A stretch of 64,000 nt of DNA, from assembly GCF_963678635.1 (NCBI RefSeq), contig NC_087067.1:36039966-36103965 (forward strand), given 5' to 3'. Each line of letters begins with the position of its first letter. Within the stretch, counting starts at the first letter, position 1. The notes under the pieces are model-generated. The model was not told the DNA's origin, made no database searches, and saw only the letters and a list, made by a program, of their open reading frames with translations. Made by a program: the position numbers and the translations under genes. Shown in pieces: positions 1 through 11,879 of this stretch. Source of the DNA: Symsagittifera roscoffensis. Its lineage: Eukaryota > Xenacoelomorpha > Acoela > Convolutidae.

Positions 1-414
1 ACAGGGTTGACCTCAGTAAGACTTGCGCTACGTTTTTTGTAAAAACTGTTCGATTAATAGAACGTATCTTTTTGTTTTTTTTTGCTTAGTTTTTTTTTAT
101 CGTTGCCATCTCACACTTGAAAAAACACTTTGAAATGTAATATTAGGTTTAAAAATTTGAAACTGAGTATCATTTCGCAATCGAAGATGTGAATTGTTAA
201 TTGTCGTTTCATGAGGTTGTTGGTTCAGGGAGAAATTGAATAACAAATTGTGTTTTTATTATTTTTGTGTAGAAGGAAATTTTTTTTGAAAAGATGATCG
301 ATAGGTTTTAATTCATTGCTTAAAGCTTCTTGTGTCAAAGAAGATTTTGATTGGTTTTTTGTTTTTGACTGGACTAGTGAAAAAAACGCAAAAAATGTCA
401 AATGGTAAAAAAAC

Positions 415-487
415 TGATGCCACCCAGGCTTGAACTGGGGACCTTCTGCTTGTTAGGCAGATGAGATAACCACTACACCATGTCACC
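415..487 (-). pseudogene. tRNA-Val(AAC)-like, class A, mildly degenerate
   Basis: Read on the minus strand this is a 73-nt cloverleaf with AAC in the anticodon loop, U33, a B box reading GTTCAAGCC, and a T7 run after the discriminator A. Against the intact copies it carries C38 to A, A24 to T (D-stem mismatch) and C6 to A (acceptor mismatch with G67). Probably a weak or inactive copy. Confidence 0.85.
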
Positions 488-600
488 TATTAGATTGCAT
501 AGATTTTTAGATTCGGAATCAGTGGTCAAGTAGCATTTGTTAAAAGTTTGCATAATCGAAACTTTGTTTGCTATAGAAAAAGTGGGTTCATCAAGATTCG

Positions 601-1000
601 AGGTTGAATTGTTAAAATAGGTTTCAAAGCTTCCAAATGAGTGGCATTTTGTTTTTGATAAGAAGAATTGTCAGTTGTCCTTGCATGAGGCTGTTAGTTT
701 AGCGGTGAAAAACCAGGTGAAACTATTTTCAACTAAAAACAAGGCTGACTTTAATAAAACTTGCGCTATGTTTTTTTTAGCAAGAACTAATTGTTTGGTA
801 GATTGTATGTTGTTAGTTTAGTTGTAGAAAAATAATTTTTTTTGCTAAGTTTTTCGATCGTTGCCCTATTAAACTTGAACAAACAGTTTGAATTTTAAAA
901 ATAGGTTTATAAGCTTCGAACTGAGTGTCACTTTTCATTTGACAAAAAAAATTATCAATTTTAATTGCATGAAGTTGTTGTTTGAGGGAAAGAAATTATG
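601..1000. repeat. Internal 105-bp module duplicated within the unit
   Basis: Positions about 606-715 and 892-1000 are diverged copies of one module. Each runs from a TGAATT plus A-run start, through TAGGTTT, AAGCTTC and TTTGA(T/C)A, to GCATGA(G/A)G(C/T)TGTT. A third version sits at about 1,695-1,800 in the B half of the dimer. The tRNA-bearing unit is therefore itself built from an older internal duplication. Equivalent pairs occur in most A units. Confidence 0.75.
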
Positions 1001-1168
1001 ATTTGATTTTTCTGTGGAGAAGTAAAAGTTTGTGTCTTAACAAAATTTTGCTCAAAAGAATTCAAGTGATTGTTTGAAGCTTTTTGTGTCAAAGAAGACA
1101 TTTATTGGTTTTAGTGCTGTTGACTCGACTAGTGAAAACAAACGGAGAAACTGTATAACGGTAAAAAG

Positions 1169-1241
1169 TGATTCCACACAGGCTTGAACTGGGGGTTTCC
1201 TGCGTGATTGGCAGATGGGACAACCACTACACATTGGCACC
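1169..1241 (-). pseudogene. tRNA-like element, class B (type copy)
   Basis: A 73-nt relative of the class A tRNA-Val. The A box (TGTGTAGTGG) and B box (GTTCAAGCC) are retained and a T5 run follows the 3' end. U8 is A, U33 is A, the D stem has a T11-C24 clash, the T stem a C50-T64 clash and the acceptor a G4-A69 clash. The anticodon position reads ATC without U33, so a functional tRNA is unlikely. Pol III transcription remains possible because both internal boxes survive. Confidence 0.85.
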
Positions 1242-1979
1242 TATAGGATTGCAAAGTTTTGAAGCTTCGGAATTAGTGGTTAATTGGCATGTGTTAGAAG
1301 TTTCCATCATCGCAACCCTAATTGCTATAAGAAAAGTAGGTTTATCGAGATCCGAGGTTTTAATATTTGCTTCTCTTGAACTCCGTGAATAATCCTCATA
1401 AATTTTTCTTCGTGGCAGAGAAAAGGTAGATATCTTTTCAGTCAGGCCATTGTTGTCAACCAAGAAATGTTTTCTGACTTTTTCAATGCAAAATTGGGAG
1501 CGCCACTTACTATAAAACACTCGACTTCGATGTTCAAACAAACCTAAGCTATTTTCAACTAACTACAGGGTTGACCTCAGTAAGACTTGCGCTACGTTTG
1601 TTGTAAAAACTGTTCGATTAATAGAACGTATCTTTTGTTTTTTTTTGCTTAATTTTTTTTGATCGTTGCCCTCTCACACTTGAAAAAACAATTTGAAATG
1701 TAATATTAGGTTTAAAAGCTTGGAACTGAGTATCATTTCGCATTTGAAGATGTGAATTGTTAATTGTCGTTTCATGAGGTTGTTGGTTCAGGGAGAAATT
1801 GAATAACAAATTGTGTTTTTATTATTTTTGTGTAGAAGGAAATTTTTTTTTTGAAAAGATGATCGATAGGTTTTAATTCATTGCTTAAAGCTTCTTGTGT
1901 CAAAGAAGATTTTGATTGGTTTTTTGTTTTTGACTGGACTAGTGAAAAAAACGCAAAAAATGTCAAATGGTAAAAAAAC

Positions 1980-2052
1980 TGATGCCACCCAGGCTTGAAC
2001 TGGGGACCTTCTGCTTGTTAGGCAGATGAGATAACCACTACACCATGGCACC
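1980..2052 (-). pseudogene. tRNA-Val(AAC)-like, class A, near intact
   Basis: The acceptor, anticodon and T stems are fully paired. The only departures from the intact copies are C38 to A in the anticodon loop and A24 to T, which leaves one D-stem mismatch. A T7 terminator follows directly. It could still be charged, so calling it a pseudogene is cautious. Confidence 0.75.
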
Positions 2053-2733
2053 TATTAGATTGCATAGATTTTTAGATTCGGAATCAGTGGTCAAGTAGCA
2101 TTTGTTAAAAGTTTGCATAATCGAAACTTTGTTTGCTATAGAAAAAGTGGGTTCATCAAGATTCGAGGTTGAATTGTTAAAATAGGTTTCAAAGCTTCCA
2201 AATGAGTGGCATTTTGTTTTTGATAAGAAGAATTGTCAGTTGTCCTTGCATGAGGCTGTTAGTTTAGCGGTGAAAAACCAGGTGAAACTATTTTCAACTA
2301 AAAACAAGGCTGACTTTAATAAAACTTGCGCTATGTTTTTTTTAGCAAGAACTAATTGTTTGGTAGATTGTATGTTGTTAGTTTAGTTGTAGAAAAATAA
2401 TTTTTTTTGCTAAGTTTTTCGATCGTTGCCCTATTAAACTTGAACAAACAGTTTGAATTTTAAAAATAGGTTTATAAGCTTCGAACTGAGTGTCACTTTT
2501 CATTTGACAAAAAAAATTATCAATTTTAATTGCATGAAGTTGTTGTTTGAGGGAAAGAAATTATGATTTGATTTTTCTGTGGAGAAGTAAAAGTTTGTGT
2601 CTTAACAAAATTTTGCTCAAAAGAATTCAAGTGATTGTTTGAAGCTTTTTGTGTCAAAGAAGACATTTATTGGTTTTAGTGCTGTTGACTCGACTAGTGA
2701 AAACAAACGGAGAAACTGTATAACGGTAAAAAG

Positions 2734-2806
2734 TGATTCCACACAGGCTTGAACTGGGGGTTTCCTGCGTGATTGGCAGATGGGACAACCACTACACATT
2801 GGCACC
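2734..2806 (-). pseudogene. tRNA-like element, class B
   Basis: Same sequence as the class B copy one dimer (1,565 bp) to the left: U8 and U33 lost, A and B boxes kept, T5 run after the 3' end. Confidence 0.85.
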
Positions 2807-3541
2807 TATAGGATTGCAAAGTTTTGAAGCTTCGGAATTAGTGGTTAATTGGCATGTGTTAGAAGTTTCCATCATCGCAACCCTAATTGCTATAAGAAAA
2901 GTAGGTTTATCGAGATCCGAGGTTTTAATATTTGCTTCTCTTGAACTCCGTGAATAATCCTCATAAATTTTTCTTCGTGGCAGAGAAAAGGTAGATATCT
3001 TTTCAGTCAGGCCATTGTTGTCAACCAAGAAATGTTTTCTGACTTTTTCAATGCAAAATTGGGAGCGCCACTTACTATAAAACACTCGACTTCGATGTTC
3101 AAACAAACCTAAGCTATTTTCAACTAACTACAGGGTTGACCTCAGTAAGACTTGCGCTACGTTTGTTGTAAAAACTGTTCGATTAATAGAACGTATCTTT
3201 TGTTTTTTTTGCTTAATTTTTTTTGATCGTTGCCCTTTCACACTTGAAAAAACAATTTGAAATGTAATATTAGGTTTAAAAGCTTGGAACTGAGTATCAT
3301 TTCGCATTTGAAGATGTGAATTGTTAATTGTCATTTCATGAGGTTGTTGGTTTAGGGAGAAATTGAATAACAAATTGTGTTTTGTTATTTTTGTGTGGAC
3401 GGAAATTTTTTTTTGAAAAGATGATCGATAGGTTTTAATTCATTGCTTAAAGCTTCTTGTGTCAAAGAAGATTTTGATTGGTTTTTTGTTTTTGACTGGA
3501 CTAGTGAAAAAAACGCAAAAAATGTCAAATGGTAAAAAAAC

Positions 3542-3614
3542 TGATGCCACCCAGGCTTGAACTGGGGACCTTCTGCTTGTTAGGCAGATGAGATAACCAC
3601 TACACCATGGCACC
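3542..3614 (-). pseudogene. tRNA-Val(AAC)-like, class A, near intact
   Basis: Identical in the tRNA part to the copy at 1980-2052, with C38 to A and the A24 to T D-stem mismatch as its only lesions. Confidence 0.75.
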
Positions 3615-4295
3615 TATTAGATTGCATAGATTTTTAGATTCGGAATCAGTGGTCAAGTAGCATTTGTTAAAAGTTTGCATAATCGAAACTTTGTTTGCTA
3701 TAGAAAAAGTGGGTTCATCAAGATTCGAGGTTGAATTGTTAAAATAGGTTTCAAAGCTTCCAAATGAGTGGCATTTTGTTTTTGATAAGAAGAATTGTCA
3801 GTTGTCCTTGCATGAGGCTGTTAGTTTAGCGGTGAAAAACCAGGTGAAACTATTTTCAACTAAAAACAAGGCTGACTTTAATAAAACTTGCGCTATGTTT
3901 TTTTTAGCAAGAACTAATTGTTTGGTAGATTGTATGTTGTTAGTTTAGTTGTAGAAAAATAATTTTTTTTGCTAAGTTTTTCGATCGTTGCCCTATTAAA
4001 CTTGAACAAACAGTTTGAATTTTAAAAATAGGTTTATAAGCTTCGAACTGAGTGTCACTTTTCATTTGACAAAAAAAATTATCAATTTTAATTGCATGAA
4101 GTTGTTGTTTGAGGGAAAGAAATTATGATTTGATTTTTCTGTGGAGAAGTAAAAGTTTGTGTCTTAACAAAATTTTGCTCAAAAGAATTCAAGTGATTGT
4201 TTGAAGCTTTTTGTGTCAAAGAAGACATTTGTTGGTTTTAGTGCTGTTGACTCGACTAGTGAAAACAAACGGAGAAACTGTATAACGGTAAAAAG

Positions 4296-4368
4296 TGATT
4301 CCACACAGGCTTGAACTGGGGGTTTCCTGCGTGATTGGCAGATGGGACAACCACTACACATTGGCACC
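4296..4368 (-). pseudogene. tRNA-like element, class B
   Basis: Class B body unchanged. The spacer just 3' of it (minus strand) differs by one base from the two preceding dimers, so this is a separately recorded copy. Confidence 0.85.
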
Positions 4369-5104
4369 TATAGGATTGCAAAGTTTTGAAGCTTCGGAAT
4401 TAGTGGTTAATTGGCATGTGTTAGAAGTTTCCATCATCGCAACCCTAATTGCTATAAGAAAAGTAGGTTTATCGAGATCCGAGGTTTTAATATTTGCTTC
4501 TCTTGAACTCCGTGAATAATCCTCATAAATTTTTCTTCGTGGCAGAGAAAAGGTAGATATCTTTTCAGTCAGGCCATTGTTGTCAACCAAGAAATGTTTT
4601 CTGACTTTTTCAATGCAAAATTGGGAGCGCCACTTACTATAAAACACTCGACTTCGATGTTCAAACAAACCTAAGCTATTTTCAACTAACTACAGGGTTG
4701 ACCTCAGTAAGACTTGCGCTACGTTTGTTGTAAAAACTGTTCGATTAATAGAACGTATCTTTTGTTTTTTTTTGCTTAATTTTTTTTGATCGTTGCCCTC
4801 TCACACTTGAAAAAACAATTTGAAATGTAATATTAGGTATAAAAGCTTGGAACTGAGTATCATTTCGCATTTGAAGATGTGAATTGTTAATTGTCATTTC
4901 ATGAGGTTGTTGGTTTAGGGAGAAATTGAATAACAAATTGTGTTTTGTTATTTTTGTGTACACGGAAATTTTTTTTTATGAAAAGATGATCGATAGGTTT
5001 TAAGTCATTGCTTAAAGCTTCATGTGTCAAAGAAAATTTTGATTGGTTTTTTGTTTTCGACCGGACTAGTGAAAAAAACGCAAAAATGTCAAACGGTAAA
5101 AAAC

Positions 5105-5177
5105 TGATGCCACCTAGGCTTGAACTGGGGACCTTTTGCGTGTTAGGCAGATGTGATAACCACTACACCATGGCACC
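5105..5177 (-). pseudogene. tRNA-Val(AAC)-like, class A
   Basis: Anticodon loop CTAACAC and D arm are canonical. G63 to A opens one T-stem pair and G42 to A opens one anticodon-stem pair. A T5 run follows. Confidence 0.82.
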
Positions 5178-5851
5178 TATTAGATTGCAGAGATTTTTAG
5201 ATTCGGAATCAGTGGTCAAGTGGCATTTGTTAATAGTTTGCATAATCGAAACTTTGTTTGCTATAGAAAAAGTGGGTTCATCAAGATCCGAGGTTGAATT
5301 GTATAAATAGGTTTCAAAGCTTTCAAATGAGTGGCATTTTGTTTTTGATAAGAAGAATTGTCAGTTGTCCTTGCATGAGGCTGTTAGTTTAGCGGTAAAA
5401 AACCAGGTGAAATTATTTTCAACTAAAAACAAGGCTGACTTTAATAAAACTTGCGCTATAATTTTTTAGCAAGAACTGTTTGTTTGGTAGAACGTATGTT
5501 GTTAGTTTAGTTGTAGAAAAATACTTTTTTTTGCTATTAGATCGTTGCCTTATTAAACTTGAACAAACAGTTTGAATTTTAAAAATAGGTTTATAAGCTT
5601 CGAACTGAGTGTCATTTTTCATTTGACAAAATAAATTATTAATTTTTATTGCTTGAAGTTGTTGTTCGAGGGAAAAATTTATGATTTGATTTTTCTGTGG
5701 AGAAGTAAAAGTTTGTGTCGGAACAAAACTTTAATCAAAAGAATTCAATGAATTATCTGAAGCTTTTTGTGTCAAAGAAGACATTTATTGATTTTAGTCC
5801 TCTTGACTCGACTAGTGAAAACAAACGGAGAAACTGTATATCGGTAAAAAG

Positions 5852-5924
5852 TGATTCCACACAGGCTTGAACTGGGGGTTTCCTGCGTGATTGGCAGATG
5901 GGACAACCACTTCACATTGGCACC
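5852..5924 (-). pseudogene. tRNA-like element, class B, TGTGAAGTGG variant
   Basis: Class B body in which T13 is A, so the A box reads TGTGAAGTGG and A13 can now pair with T22. This sub-variant becomes the dominant B form from here to 28 kb and again from 36.9 to 50.1 kb. Confidence 0.83.
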
Positions 5925-7131
5925 TATAGGAATGCAAAGTTTTGAAGCTTCGGAATCAGTGGTCAAATGGCATGTGTTAGGAGTTTCCATCATTGTAACC
6001 CTAATTGCTATAAGAAAAGTGGGTTTATCGAGATCCGAGGTTTTAATATTTGCTTCTCTTGAACTCCGTGAATAATCTTCATAAATTGTTCTTCATGGCA
6101 GAGAAAAGGTAGATATCTTTTTCAGTCAGGCCATAGTTGTCAACCAAGAAATGTTTTCTGACTTTTTCAATGCAAAATTGGGAGCGCCACTTACTATAAC
6201 ACACTCGACTTCGATGTTCAAAGAAACCTAAGCTTTTTTCAATTAACTACAGGGTTGACCTCAGTAAATCGTGCGCTACGTTTTTTGTAAAAACTGTTCG
6301 ATTAATGGAACGTATTTTTTTGTTTTTTTTTTGCTTAATTTTTTTCTGATTGTTGCCCTCTCACACTTAAAAAAAAAACCATTTGAAATGTAATATTAAG
6401 TTCAAAAGCTTGGAACTGAGTATCTTTTCGCATTTGAAAATGTGAATTGTTAATTGTCATTTATGAACTTGTTGGTTCAGGGAGAAATTGAATAAAAAAG
6501 CTTGTTTTGTAATTTTTGTGTAGACGGAAAACTTTTTTTGAAAAGATGATCGAAAGGTTTTAACTGACTGTTTAAAGCTTCTTCAGCCAAAGAAGATTTT
6601 GATTGGTTTTGTGTTTTGGACTAAGAAATGTTTTCTGACTTTTTCAATGCAAAATTGGGAGCGCCACTTACTATAACACACTCGACTTCGATGTTCAAAC
6701 AAACCTAAGCTATTTTCAACTAACTACAGGGTTGACCTCAGTAAATCTTGCGCTACGTTTTTTGTAAAAACTGTTCGATTAATATAACGTATCTTTTTGT
6801 TTTTTTTTGCTTAACTTTTTTTTGACCGTTGCCCCCTCACACTTGAAAAAACAATTTGAAATGTAATATTAGGTTTAAAAGCTTGGAACTGAGTATCATT
6901 TCGCATTTGAAAATGTGAATTGTTAATTGTCATTTATGAACTTGTTGGTTCAGGGAGAAATTGAATAAAAAAGCTTGTTTTGTAATTTATGTGTAGACGG
7001 AAAAGTTTTTTTGAAAAGATGATCGAAAGGTTTTAACTGACTGTTTAAAGCTTCTTCAGCCAAAGAATATTTTGATTGGTTTTGTGTTTTCGACTGGACT
7101 AGTGAAAGAAACGCAAAATTTGTCAAACGGT

Positions 7132-7137
7132 AAAAAA
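7132..7137 (-). terminator. Pol III T6 terminator of the intact tRNA at 7139
   Basis: Six A on the plus strand (six T in the transcript) begin one base after the discriminator position, the normal place for RNA polymerase III termination. Confidence 0.8.
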
Positions 7138-7138
7138 C

Positions 7139-7211
7139 TGATGCCACCCAGGCTTGAACTGGGGACCTTCTGCGTGTTAGGCAGATGTGATAACCACTAC
7201 ACCATGGCACC
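7139..7211 (-). tRNA. tRNA-Val(AAC), intact
   Basis: All 73 positions fit a eukaryotic elongator tRNA. The acceptor stem GGTGCCA pairs with TGGCATC (one G-U). The D arm has A14, G18 and G19. The anticodon stem TCTGC pairs with GCAGA around loop CTAACAC, giving anticodon AAC (A34, normally modified to inosine) with U33. The T stem CCCAG pairs with CTGGG around TTCAAGC. The discriminator is A73 and CCA is not encoded. It decodes valine GUN codons if expressed. The surrounding unit is an ordinary array unit, so this gene sits inside the satellite rather than beside it. Whether this copy is expressed cannot be told from sequence. Confidence 0.92.
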
Positions 7212-7872
7212 TATTAGATTGCAGAGATTTTTAGATTCGGAATCAGTGGTCAAGTGGCATTTGTTAATAGTTTGCATAATCGAAACTTTGTTTGCTATAG
7301 AAAAAGTCGGTTCATCAAGATCCGAGGTTGAATTGTATAAATAGGTTTCAAAGCTTTCAAATGAGTGGCATTTTGTTTTTGATAAGAAGAATTGTCAGTT
7401 GTCCTTGCATGAGGCTGTTAACTTAGCGGTAAAAAACCAGGTGAAGTTATTTTCAACTAAAAACAAGGCTGACTTTAATAAAACTTGCGCTATGTTTTTT
7501 TAGCAAGAACTGTTTGTTTGGTAAAACGTATGTTGTTAGTTTAGTTTTTTTTGCTATTCGATCGTTGCCTTATTAAACTTGAACAAACAGTTTGAATTTT
7601 AAAAATAGGTTTATAAGCTTCGAACTGAGTGTCACTTTTCATTTGACAAAGTAAATTATCAATTTTAATTGCATGAAGTTGTTGTTTGAGGGAAAGAAAT
7701 TATGATTTGATTTTTCTGTGGAGAAGTAAAAGTTTGTGTCTTAACAAAATTTTGCTCAAAAGAATTCAAGTGATTGTTTGAAGCTTTTTGTGTCAAAGAA
7801 GACATTTATTGGTTTTAGTGCTCTTGACTCGACTAGTGAAAACAAACGGAGAAACTGTATAACGGTAAAAAG

Positions 7873-7945
7873 TGATTCCACACAGGCTTGAACTGGGGGT
7901 TTCCTGCGTGATTGGCAGATGGGACAACCACTACACATTGGCACC
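7873..7945 (-). pseudogene. tRNA-like element, class B
   Basis: TGTGTAGTGG A-box variant as in the first three dimers. Its upstream spacer (right side) has AAATGGCATG in place of AATTGGCATG, linking it to the later B copies. Confidence 0.84.
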
Positions 7946-8674
7946 TATAGGATTGCAAAGTTTTGAAGCTTCGGAATTAGTGGTTAAATGGCATGTGTTA
8001 GGAGTTTCCATCATCGCAACCCTAATTGCTATAAGAAAAGTAGGTTTATCGAGATCCGAGGTTTTAATATTTGCTTCTCTTGAACTCCGTGAATAATCCT
8101 CATAAATTTTTCTTCGTGGCAGAGAAAAGGTAGATATCTTTTCAGTCAGGCCATTGTTGTCAACCAAGAAATGTTTTCTGACTTTTTCAATGCAAAATTG
8201 GGAGCGCCACTTACTATAAAACACTCGACTTCGATGTTCAAACAAACCTAAGCTATTTTCAACTAACTACAGGGTTGACCTCAGTAAGACTTGCGATACG
8301 TTTGCTGTAAAAACTGTTCGTTTAATATAACGTATCTTTTTGTTTTTTTTTGCTTAACTTTTTTTTGACCGTTGCCCTCTCACACTTGAAAAAACAATTT
8401 GAAATGTAATATTAGGTTTAAAAGCTTGGAACTGAGTATCATTTCGCATTTGAAAAGGTGAATTGTTTATTGTCATTTATGAACTTGTTGGTTCAGGGAG
8501 AAATTGAATAAAAAAGCTTGTTTTGTAATTTATGTGTAGACGGAAAACTTTTTTTGAAAAGATGATCGAAAGGTTTTAACTGACTGTTTAAAGCTTTTTC
8601 AGCCAAAGAATATTTTGATTGGTTTTGTGTTTTCGACTGGACTAGTGAAAGAAACGCAAAATTTGTCAAACGGT

Positions 8675-8680
8675 AAAAAA
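8675..8680 (-). terminator. Pol III T6 terminator of the intact tRNA at 8682
   Basis: T6 in the transcript direction, one base past the tRNA 3' end. Confidence 0.8.
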
Positions 8681-8681
8681 C

Positions 8682-8754
8682 TGATGCCACCCAGGCTTGA
8701 ACTGGGGACCTTCTGCGTGTTAGGCAGATGTGATAACCACTACACCATGGCACC
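8682..8754 (-). tRNA. tRNA-Val(AAC), intact
   Basis: Base-for-base the same 73-nt tRNA as the copy at 7139-7211, with all stems paired, anticodon AAC, U8, U33 and A73. The two units carrying them are also very similar, so they probably arose by a recent local duplication. Confidence 0.92.
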
Positions 8755-9429
8755 TATTAGATTGCAGAGATTTTTAGATTCGGAATCAGTGGTCAAGTGG
8801 CATTTGTTAATAGTTTGCATAATCGAAACTTTGTTTGCTATAGAAAAAGTCGGTTCATCAAGATCCGAGGTTGAATTGTATAAATAGGTTTCAAAGCTTT
8901 CAAATGAGTGGCATTTTGTTTTTGATAAGAAGAATTGTCAGTTGTCCTTGCATGAGGCTGTTAACTTAGCGGTAAAAAACCAGGTGAAGTTATTTTCAAC
9001 CAAAAACAAGGCTGACTTTAATAAAACTTGCGCTATGTTTTTTTAGCAAGAACTGTTTGTTTGGTAAAACGTATGTTGTTAGTTTAGTTGTAGAAAAATA
9101 CTTTTTTTTGCTATTCGATCGTTGCCTTATTAAACTTGAACAAACAGTTTGAATTTTAAAAATAGGTTTATAAGCTTCGGACTGAGTGTCATTTTTCATT
9201 TGACAAAGTAAATTATTAATTTTTTTTGCTTGAAGTTGTTGTTCGAGGGAACGAAACTATGATTTGATTTTTCTGTGGAGAAGTAAAAGTTTGTGTCTTA
9301 ACAAAAGTTTGCTCAAAAGAATTCAAGTGATTGTTTGAAGCTGTTTGTGTCAAAGAAGACATTTATGGGTTTTAGTGCTCTTGACTCGACTAGTGAAAAC
9401 AAACGGAGAAACTGTATAACGGTAAAAAG

Positions 9430-9501
9430 TGATTCCACGCAGGCTTGAACTGGAGTTTCCTGCGTGATTGGCAGATGTGACAACCACTACACATTGGCAC
9501 C
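9430..9501 (-). pseudogene. tRNA-like element, class B, 1-nt deletion
   Basis: 72 nt: one G is lost and one is changed in the T-stem/variable region (GGGGG becomes GGAG on the plus strand). The D arm has one change relative to other B copies. B box core retained. Confidence 0.82.
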
Positions 9502-10245
9502 TATAGGATTGCAAAGTTTTGAAGCTTCGGAATTAGTGGTCAAATGGCATGTGTTAGGAGTTTCCATCATCGCAACCCTAATTGCTATAAGAAAAGTAGG
9601 TTTATCGAGATCCGAGGTTTTAATATTTGCTTCTCTTGAACTCCGTGAATAATCCTCATAAATTTTTCTTCATGGCAGAGAAAATGTAGATATCTTTTTC
9701 AGTCAGGCCATTGTTGTCAACCAAGAAATGTTTTCTGATTTTTTCAATGCAAAATTGGGAGCGCCACTTACTATAAAACACTCGACTTCGATGTTCAAAC
9801 AAACCTAAGCTATTTTCAACTAACTACAGGGTTGACCTCAGTAAGACTTGCGCTACGTTTTTTGTAAAAACTGTTCGATTAATAGAACGTATCTTTTTGT
9901 TTTTTTTTTTGCTTAGTTTTTTTTTATCGTTGCCATCTCACACTTGAAAAAACAATTTGAAATGTAATATTAGGTTTAAAAATTTGAAACTGAGTATCAT
10001 TTCGCAATCGAAGATGTGAATTGTTAATTGTCGTGTTTCATGAGGTTGTTGGTTCAGGGAGAAATTGAATAACAAATTGTGTTTTTATTATTTTTGTGTA
10101 GAAGGAAATTTTTTTTTTGAAAAGATGATCGATAGGTTTTAATTCATTGCTTAAAGCTTCTTGTGTCAAAGAAGATTTTGATTGGTTTTTTGTTTTTGAC
10201 TGGACTAGTGAAAAAAACGCAAAAAATGTCAAATGGTAAAAAAAC

Positions 10246-10318
10246 TGATGGCACCCAGGCTTGAACTGGGGACCTTCTGCGTGTTAGGCAGATGAGATAA
10301 CCACTACACCATGGCACC
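10246..10318 (-). pseudogene. tRNA-Val(AAC)-like, class A
   Basis: Intact anticodon arm and T arm. G68 to C breaks the C5-G68 acceptor pair and A24 to T breaks one D-stem pair. It shares the A24 change with the copies at 415, 1980 and 3542, which supports the mosaic origin of this stretch. Confidence 0.82.
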
Positions 10319-10998
10319 TATTAGATTGCATAGATTTTTAGATTCGGAATCAGTGGTCAAGTAGCATTTGTTAAAAGTTTGCATAATCGAAACTTTGTTT
10401 GCTATAGAAAAAGTGGGTTCATCAAGATTCGAGGTTGAATTGTTAAAATAGGTTTCAAAGCTTCCAAATGATTGGCATTTTGTTTTTGATAAGAAGAATT
10501 GTCACTTGTCCTTGCATGAGGCTGTTAGTTTAGCGGTGAAAAACCAGGTGAAACTATTTTCAACTAAAAACAAGGCTGACTTTAATAAAACTTGCGCTAT
10601 GTTTTTTTGGCAAGAACTAATTGTTTGGTAGATTGTATGTTGTTAGTTTAGTTGTAGAAAAATAATTTTTTTTGCTAAGTTTTTCGATCGTTGCCCTATT
10701 AAACTTGAACAAACAGTTTGAATTTTAAAAATAGGTTTATAAGCTTCGAACTGAGTGTCACTTTTCATTTGACAAAAAAAATTATCAATTTTAATTGCAT
10801 GAAGTTGTTGTTTGAGGGAAAGAAATTATGATTTGATTTTTCTGTGGAGAAGTAAAAGTTTGTGTCTTAACAAAATTTTGCTCAAAAGAATTCAAGTGAT
10901 TGTTTGAAGCTTTTTGTGTCAAAGAAGACATTTATTGGTTTTAGTGCTGTTGACTCGACTAGTGAAAACAAACGGAGAAACTGTATAACGGTAAAAAG

Positions 10999-11071
10999 TG
11001 ATTCCACACAGGCTTGAACTGGGGGTTTCCTGCGTGATTGGCAGATGGGACAACCACTACACATTGGCACC
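10999..11071 (-). pseudogene. tRNA-like element, class B
   Basis: Counterpart of 4296-4368 in the 6.7-kb repeat. The class B body is unchanged. Confidence 0.84.
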
Positions 11072-11806
11072 TATAGGATTGCAAAGTTTTGAAGCTTCGG
11101 AATTAGTGGTTAAATGGCATGTGTTAGAAGTTTCCATCATCGCAACCCTAATTGCTATAAGAAAAGTAGGTTTATCGAGATCCGAGGTTTTAATGTTTGC
11201 TTCTCTTGAACTCCGTGAATAATCCTCATAAATTTTTCTTCGTGGCAGAGAAAAGGTAGATATCTTTTCAGTCAGGCCATTGTTGTCAACCAAGAAATGT
11301 TTTCTGACTTTTTCAATGCAAAAATGGGAGCGCCACTTACTATAAAACACTCGACTTCGATGTTCAAACAAACCTAAGCTATTTTCAACTAACTACAGGG
11401 TTGACCTCAGTAAGACTTGCGCTACGTTTGTTGTAAAAACTGTTCGATTAATAGAACGTATCTTTTGTTTTTTTTGCTTAATTTTTTTTGATCGTTGCCC
11501 TCTCACACTTGAAAAAACAATTTGAAATGTAATATTAGGTTTAAAAGCTTGGAACTGAGTATCATTTCGCATTTGAAGATGTGAATTGTTAATTGTCATT
11601 TCATGAGGTTGTTGGTTTAGGGAGAAATTGAATAACAAATTGTGTTTTGTTATTTTTGTGTACACGGAAATTTTTTTTTATGAAAAGATGATCGATAGGT
11701 TTTAAGTCATTGCTTAAAGCTTCATGTGTCAAAGAAAATTTTGATTGGTTTTTTGTTTTCGACCGAACTAGTGAAAAAAACGCAAAAATGTCAAACGGTA
11801 AAAAAC

Positions 11807-11879
11807 TGATGCCACCTAGGCTTGAACTGGGGACCTTCTGCGTGTTAGGCAGATGTGATAACCACTACACCATGGCACC
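11807..11879 (-). pseudogene. tRNA-Val(AAC)-like, class A, one stem mismatch
   Basis: Only G63 to A (C51-A63 clash in the T stem) separates it from the intact copies. It shares this change with its 6.7-kb partner at 5105 but lacks that copy's anticodon-stem lesion. It may be functional. Confidence 0.75.

Larger units (their letters stand above)
1980..7211. repeat. 6.7-kb higher-order repeat, copy 1
   Basis: Elements at 1980, 3542, 4296, 5105, 5852 and 7139 recur at 8682, 10246, 10999, 11807, 12555 and 13842, a shift of 6,702 to 6,704 bp. The same unusual deletion junction (near 6,620 and near 13,323) is shared, so the segment was amplified as a block. The match is weaker at the left end, where the 1980 and 8682 elements belong to different A sub-variants. 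Confidence 0.85.
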
